Assembly: GCA_002421845.1 (NCBI GenBank)
Contig: DISL01000063.1
Location: 1-7,705, forward strand
Length of the DNA: 7,705 nt
DNA from: Epsilonproteobacteria bacterium UBA6211
GTDB lineage: Bacteria; Campylobacterota; Campylobacteria; Campylobacterales; Arcobacteraceae
Direction: 5' to 3'
In this document: one piece after another, positions 4,426 to 7,705 of the stretch
Layout of the letters: every line of letters starts with the position of its first letter
Numbering within the stretch: position 1 is the stretch's first letter
Position numbers and translations under genes: made by a program
Notes under the pieces: generated by a model
Databases searched by the model: none
Seen by the model: the letters and a program-made list of their open reading frames with translations, nothing else
Told to the model about the DNA's origin: nothing

Positions 4426-6711
4426 ATGGATAGTTATAGCTTAGGGTATATTTTGGGACAAGTCACATTTTGGCTTATATTTTTCGGTATTTTATGGGGT
4501 TTAGTGAGGTTGTTACAAAATCTCAAAGCTTTAATTTTTCCAAATCTTATCGTAAAAAGGGTTGAAGAATATCTTTTTTGGGTTGATTTCGTCCAAGGTA
4601 TCGGCTCAATAGATAACTTCAAACAAAAACTTACAAAAATCAAAAACAAAATAGTTTATAAAGATGAAAACAATAGGTTTTATTTATCGGCGGAAGAAGC
4701 TTCGGCTCAAGGGATAAAAGCCGATAAGATAACTATAAAAGAGGTATTGACTTCTGAAACTTACCCGCTTTTTTTGATTACAAGGCTTGAGAGAATCTCA
4801 CTTTATTCAAAAGAGGACTTAAAAAATATCAAAAAAACATCCCAATTTATTTGGTGCAAAGTAAATGATATTTTCTTTTTTATAATACTTAATAAGGATA
4901 AAATCATATATCCAAAAGCCTATCCTACCGATAATATTTTTAGATTCGGGTATGAGATTTTTTATGATGACTTAGGGCGTATGGGTATATATGATGTGGA
5001 AAAGGATATATTGGCTATGCCGTTTGAGTATTTATCCATGCAAACTTTCGGGAATATCGTAGAGGTATCAAAGGATTTGGTGAGCTATGAGATTTATGAT
5101 TTGGATACCAAAGAGAGGTTATCTACACATCAAAAGCAACTATTCCCAAATATCTCTTTGGAACTCAAAAAGAAAATCAATCTAAGCAAAATAGAACTAA
5201 AAGATTATATCAAACTTTTCCCTACCCTACAAACCAAAAGAGATTTGCAAAATATAGGACTTTGGGAAGCAAAAGTTGCAGTTATGCAAGTACCTGATTT
5301 ATATGAGGAGATTATCGAAGATTCAAGTTATGGATATGTGAGCTGGACTTACCCCGTAAGTGCCGATATTTATGATATGAGTATAGAATTACCTGTGCAG
5401 TTTATGAAAAAAAACGGTGAGAGTCTAAGTCTTGGTATCAAGTTTGAGTATCTTGTACTTGAAGATAGAGATAGCTTGAAAAATATTGCCGATTTATTTG
5501 AAGAAAAAAAAGAAGACAATATGCTAAATAGCTTTGGAGATTTACTAAAACGTGGGAATCTTCCTGATGACGATAGAGTAGTCCCAAACTATCTCAAAAT
5601 CAAAAATTCTCAATATGATGATGTGGATTTTTCACATAATAGCGTTGAAGAGATAATAAAGCTTACAAGCGAAGAGTTTAATGAGCTTGTATCTCAAAGT
5701 GATAACGGACTTCTTTTTACTTTTTTAAGTACGCTATCCCAAGAGGAGCTTGAAAAGTTTTATAGATACAATGAAGAAGTTGTAAAGCTTGAAAATGGAG
5801 TGGAAAAATCTGCAAGAGAACAGTTTGAAGATGCGATGGCAAGTATCAATAAGGATGAAATAACAGATACCCAAAGAGCAAGGGCAACTTTGGAAATGCC
5901 TTTGATGATAGCTTATGCGAAAAATCTCTACGGCAAAACCATAGCTTTTAGGATGTTTAGAACTTATGATTATTACAAGGGGTATCAAAACGAAATTGAC
6001 GCACGGTTTGAAGTTACACTTTCAAATATTATCTGGGATGAAATGAAATATATACCCGATTATTTTGAACAGGTATTGACTTTATATAAAAATGCTTATG
6101 ATGAAAATAGCCAATATCATAAAAAAATATTTGCTCACCTTTGCCAAAGGTTTGGACTTCTTATCGCCACTTTAAATAGACTTGTTGCAATAACAGAAAA
6201 CAGAGACAGTTCGCTTAATTGGTTTACGGGTAAAATGGTAGAATACGACCTTATAGGTGATACCTCAATATCCGTAAGCCAAACGCAAGAGATGACTACG
6301 GACAAAAAACTTATCAACTTTCTTACACTTATGTTTGCAGGTATTTGTGATGAAAACGAAGACAACTACCTATCCAACCTTATATATGCCACGGGGACAC
6401 TTTTTGAATGGTATCCGGTAAATAGCCAAGCATGTGAATATGCGATGGTTGAGATGATGAAAAGCGTAGCTATAAAAAAAGTCAGTGTCGAAAACGCCAA
6501 TTCTTTTATAAGCTTTTTTGAAGACTTACCAAGGTTTTACGATGTATTAAGCTTTGCAAAAATCATGGAGCTTAAAGAGCTAATAAATCATACTTTAGCA
6601 AACTACAAACCCCAAGAGAATGAAATATTTGATAATAAAGAGGTTAAAAACAAACTGATACTTTTAAATTATTTGATTGATATGGAGGATTTGTTTTATA
6701 ACGGTAAATAA
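4426..6711 (+). CDS. Large membrane-anchored protein of unknown function
   Basis: I do not recognise this 761-residue protein. Residues 8-30 (around LGQVTFWLIFFGILWGLVRLL) form a single hydrophobic segment with no cleavage site, followed by basic residues, so the bulk is most likely cytoplasmic with an N-terminal anchor. Residues 140-235 alternate short beta-like stretches; the part RMGIYDVEKDILAMPFEY (185-202) is reminiscent of WG/KWG beta repeats, but only weakly. Residues 240-400 are mixed, with an acidic stretch near 345-382. From about 405 to the end the chain looks almost wholly alpha-helical, with repeated amphipathic helices such as SQEELEKFYRYNEEVVKLE and YIPDYFEQVLTLYKNAY, suggesting a scaffold or helical-repeat fold. 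No Walker, nuclease, protease or kinase motif was found. The frame is intact and begins after its own TATAAT. It ends 3 bases from the 3' end of the convergent tRNA. Confidence 0.8.
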   Translation: MDSYSLGYILGQVTFWLIFFGILWGLVRLLQNLKALIFPNLIVKRVEEYLFWVDFVQGIGSIDNFKQKLTKIKNKIVYKDENNRFYLSAEEASAQGIKADKITIKEVLTSETYPLFLITRLERISLYSKEDLKNIKKTSQFIWCKVNDIFFFIILNKDKIIYPKAYPTDNIFRFGYEIFYDDLGRMGIYDVEKDILAMPFEYLSMQTFGNIVEVSKDLVSYEIYDLDTKERLSTHQKQLFPNISLELKKKINLSKIELKDYIKLFPTLQTKRDLQNIGLWEAKVAVMQVPDLYEEIIEDSSYGYVSWTYPVSADIYDMSIELPVQFMKKNGESLSLGIKFEYLVLEDRDSLKNIADLFEEKKEDNMLNSFGDLLKRGNLPDDDRVVPNYLKIKNSQYDDVDFSHNSVEEIIKLTSEEFNELVSQSDNGLLFTFLSTLSQEELEKFYRYNEEVVKLENGVEKSAREQFEDAMASINKDEITDTQRARATLEMPLMIAYAKNLYGKTIAFRMFRTYDYYKGYQNEIDARFEVTLSNIIWDEMKYIPDYFEQVLTLYKNAYDENSQYHKKIFAHLCQRFGLLIATLNRLVAITENRDSSLNWFTGKMVEYDLIGDTSISVSQTQEMTTDKKLINFLTLMFAGICDENEDNYLSNLIYATGTLFEWYPVNSQACEYAMVEMMKSVAIKKVSVENANSFISFFEDLPRFYDVLSFAKIMELKELINHTLANYKPQENEIFDNKEVKNKLILLNYLIDMEDLFYNGK

Positions 6712-6714
6712 AAA

Positions 6715-6791
6715 TGGCGCGCCCAAAGGGATTCGAACCCCTGACCCACAGTACCGCAAACTGTTGCTCTATCCAGCTGAGCTATGGACGC
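6715..6791 (-). tRNA. tRNA-Arg, anticodon GCG
   Basis: Read on the - strand, a full cloverleaf forms. Acceptor GCGTCCA pairs with TGGGCGC (one U-G pair), D-stem GCTC/GAGC encloses AGCTGGATA, anticodon stem ACAGT/ACTGT encloses loop TTGCGGT, the variable loop is about 5 bases, and T-stem AGGGG/CCCTT encloses TTCGAAT. The anticodon GCG lies at + strand 6755-6757. The discriminator base is G and CCA is encoded at 6715-6717. C35, G36 and A20 in the D-loop are arginine identity elements. A run of five T residues follows the CCA directly and may act as a weak terminator. The G in the wobble position is unusual, because most bacteria read CGN codons with an ACG (inosine) tRNA. Confidence 0.93.
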
Positions 6792-6803
6792 AAATAGGAT
6801 GGA

Positions 6804-6809
6804 ATTGTA
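6804..6809 (-). promoter_or_regulatory. -10 box of the tRNA-Arg gene
   Basis: On the - strand TACAAT lies 12 bases before the first base of the tRNA, which would put the start point about 5-6 bases upstream of the mature 5' end. The gap to the diguanylate cyclase stop codon is only 30 bases, so any -35 contact would fall inside that gene's last codons. Read-through from that gene is also possible. Confidence 0.45.
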
Positions 6810-6821
6810 CTATTAATTTTA

Positions 6822-7705
6822 TTAAAAGTCGTTTATATCAACCACAGTGATTTGATTACGACCGTTCTTTTTGCTTTCGTATAGAGCTTCATCGACTCTA
6901 TTTATAAGGATATTAGACCCTATATTATTGTGTAGTTTTCCACATATTGCACCAAAGCTCATTGTAACATATTTAGATACTTTTGAGTTTATATGTTCAA
7001 TTTGTAGATTTTCTATTGAACTCCTAGCTTTCTCAACAAGTTCTTTTACCCCTTCTTTGGGTGTAGTAGGGAGTATGATGATAAATTCCTCTCCACCGTA
7101 TCTAGCGACCAAATCTATTTGTCTATTGAACGTCTTTTTTAGGACTTTGGCTACTTCTTTTATTATCTCATCGCCTTTTTGATGACCGTAGGTATCATTA
7201 TACGGTTTGAAGTAATCAATATCACCCATGACAAGAGCAAAATAGCTATTACTTCTTACGGCTCTATCTATCTCTTTTAGCAAAGTATCATTAAAATGTC
7301 TTCTATTATATGTACCGGCCAATTCATCAGTTATTGCAAGTTCATCAAGTTTTCTATTTTTCAATTCTAGTTCATGTAAAACTTCTATTCTTTGTGTAAT
7401 ATCTACCAACGAGCCTATTGTTCCAAATGCAACACCATTTTCATCTATAAGAATCGAAGCTCTTACTTCAACCCATTTATATGTTCCATCTTTACATAAT
7501 ATTTTGAACTCTTCGTGATATTCATCCAAGTCATTAGACATAAAAGCATTACATGCACAAACGCCTTTGTTTCTAGATTCCTCTGCAAGAAGTATTTGCC
7601 AATCAAGCCCCATAAACTCTTCCACCTCAAAACCTGTCATTTTTTTCCATGAAGGACTTAGGTAAGTTATTTTTTGTTTTAAATCTGTTTCAAATATAAC
7701 TTCTT
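6822..7705 (-). CDS. PAS-GGDEF diguanylate cyclase, 5' end beyond the window
   Basis: The frame ends at 6822 and stays open to the right edge. The Met codon at 7638-7640 lies inside a PAS domain (EVIFETDLKQKITYLSPSWK precedes it), so it is not the start and the gene is partial. Visible parts in order: the second half of a PAS domain with its PAC motif (KDGTYKWVEVRASIL ... GSLVDITQR), a short helical linker (EVLHELELKNRKLDEL), and a complete GGDEF domain. Counting from that internal Met, the domain shows TDELAGTYNRRHF, the metal-binding DIDYFKPYND (140-149), YGHQKGDE and the active-site GGEEF (182-186; + strand 7083-7097). RQID (173-176) lies exactly five residues before GGEEF and is an intact inhibitory I-site. 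No EAL or HD-GYP domain follows. The enzyme should make cyclic di-GMP from two GTP, controlled by the PAS sensor and by product feedback. The ligand and the N-terminal sensors cannot be seen. Confidence 0.93.
   Translation of the reverse strand, partial: EVIFETDLKQKITYLSPSWKKMTGFEVEEFMGLDWQILLAEESRNKGVCACNAFMSNDLDEYHEEFKILCKDGTYKWVEVRASILIDENGVAFGTIGSLVDITQRIEVLHELELKNRKLDELAITDELAGTYNRRHFNDTLLKEIDRAVRSNSYFALVMGDIDYFKPYNDTYGHQKGDEIIKEVAKVLKKTFNRQIDLVARYGGEEFIIILPTTPKEGVKELVEKARSSIENLQIEHINSKVSKYVTMSFGAICGKLHNNIGSNILINRVDEALYESKKNGRNQITVVDINDF

Noticed and set aside
4434..4649. 71-codon open frame on the - strand
   Set aside because: It lies wholly antisense inside the 761-residue gene, has no recognisable motif and is best explained as a shadow of that gene.
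5734..5988. 84-codon open frame on the - strand
   Set aside because: It is antisense within the 761-residue gene, with composition that mirrors its codons and no ribosome binding site of note.
6135..6365. 76-codon open frame on the - strand
   Set aside because: It is antisense inside the same gene and shows no protein family signal.
6715..6791. tRNA-Arg as an integration site for a mobile island
   Set aside because: tRNA 3' ends are common integration sites, but no integrase, no second copy of the tRNA 3' end and no phage or plasmid gene is visible in the window.
6871..7182. 103-codon open frame on the + strand
   Set aside because: It lies opposite the GGDEF domain, whose catalytic motifs are clearly on the - strand, so this is a shadow frame.

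Overview
The window looks like chromosomal DNA of a low-GC member of the Campylobacterota (Sulfurimonas/Arcobacter-like). This is inferred from the strongly AT-rich base composition, tight gene packing, promoters that show a -10 box but no clear -35 box, and the style of the proteins. Species cannot be settled from the sequence alone.

Left edge (1-102): the last 33 codons of a beta-class carbonic anhydrase. It is followed by a 113-bp non-coding stretch with a TATAAT box, a T-rich candidate operator and a spaced direct repeat.

Main block (216-4005, + strand): a five-gene operon in which every junction overlaps. In order it encodes a 26-residue hydrophobic micropeptide, a membrane histidine kinase with a KdpD-type DUF4118 sensor but no KdpD N-terminal cytoplasmic module, a KdpE-like response regulator, the potassium channel-like subunit KtrB and its RCK gating subunit KtrA. 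The layout suggests that a KdpDE-type two-component system, normally tied to the Kdp ATPase, is here wired to a Ktr uptake system. No kdpA, kdpB or kdpC is present in the window.

Middle (4012-6711, + strand): two genes of unknown function, each with its own promoter-like -10 box. One encodes a 101-residue protein with two membrane segments, and its start codon lies inside a 9-bp inverted repeat. The other encodes a 761-residue protein with a single N-terminal membrane anchor.

Right edge (6715-7705, - strand): a tRNA-Arg with anticodon GCG and an encoded CCA end, then the 3' part of a PAS-GGDEF diguanylate cyclase that runs off the window. The tRNA ends three bases from the stop codon of the convergent 761-residue gene. 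No CRISPR array, insertion sequence, integrase or phage gene was seen. No stretch over 300 bases lacks a gene.
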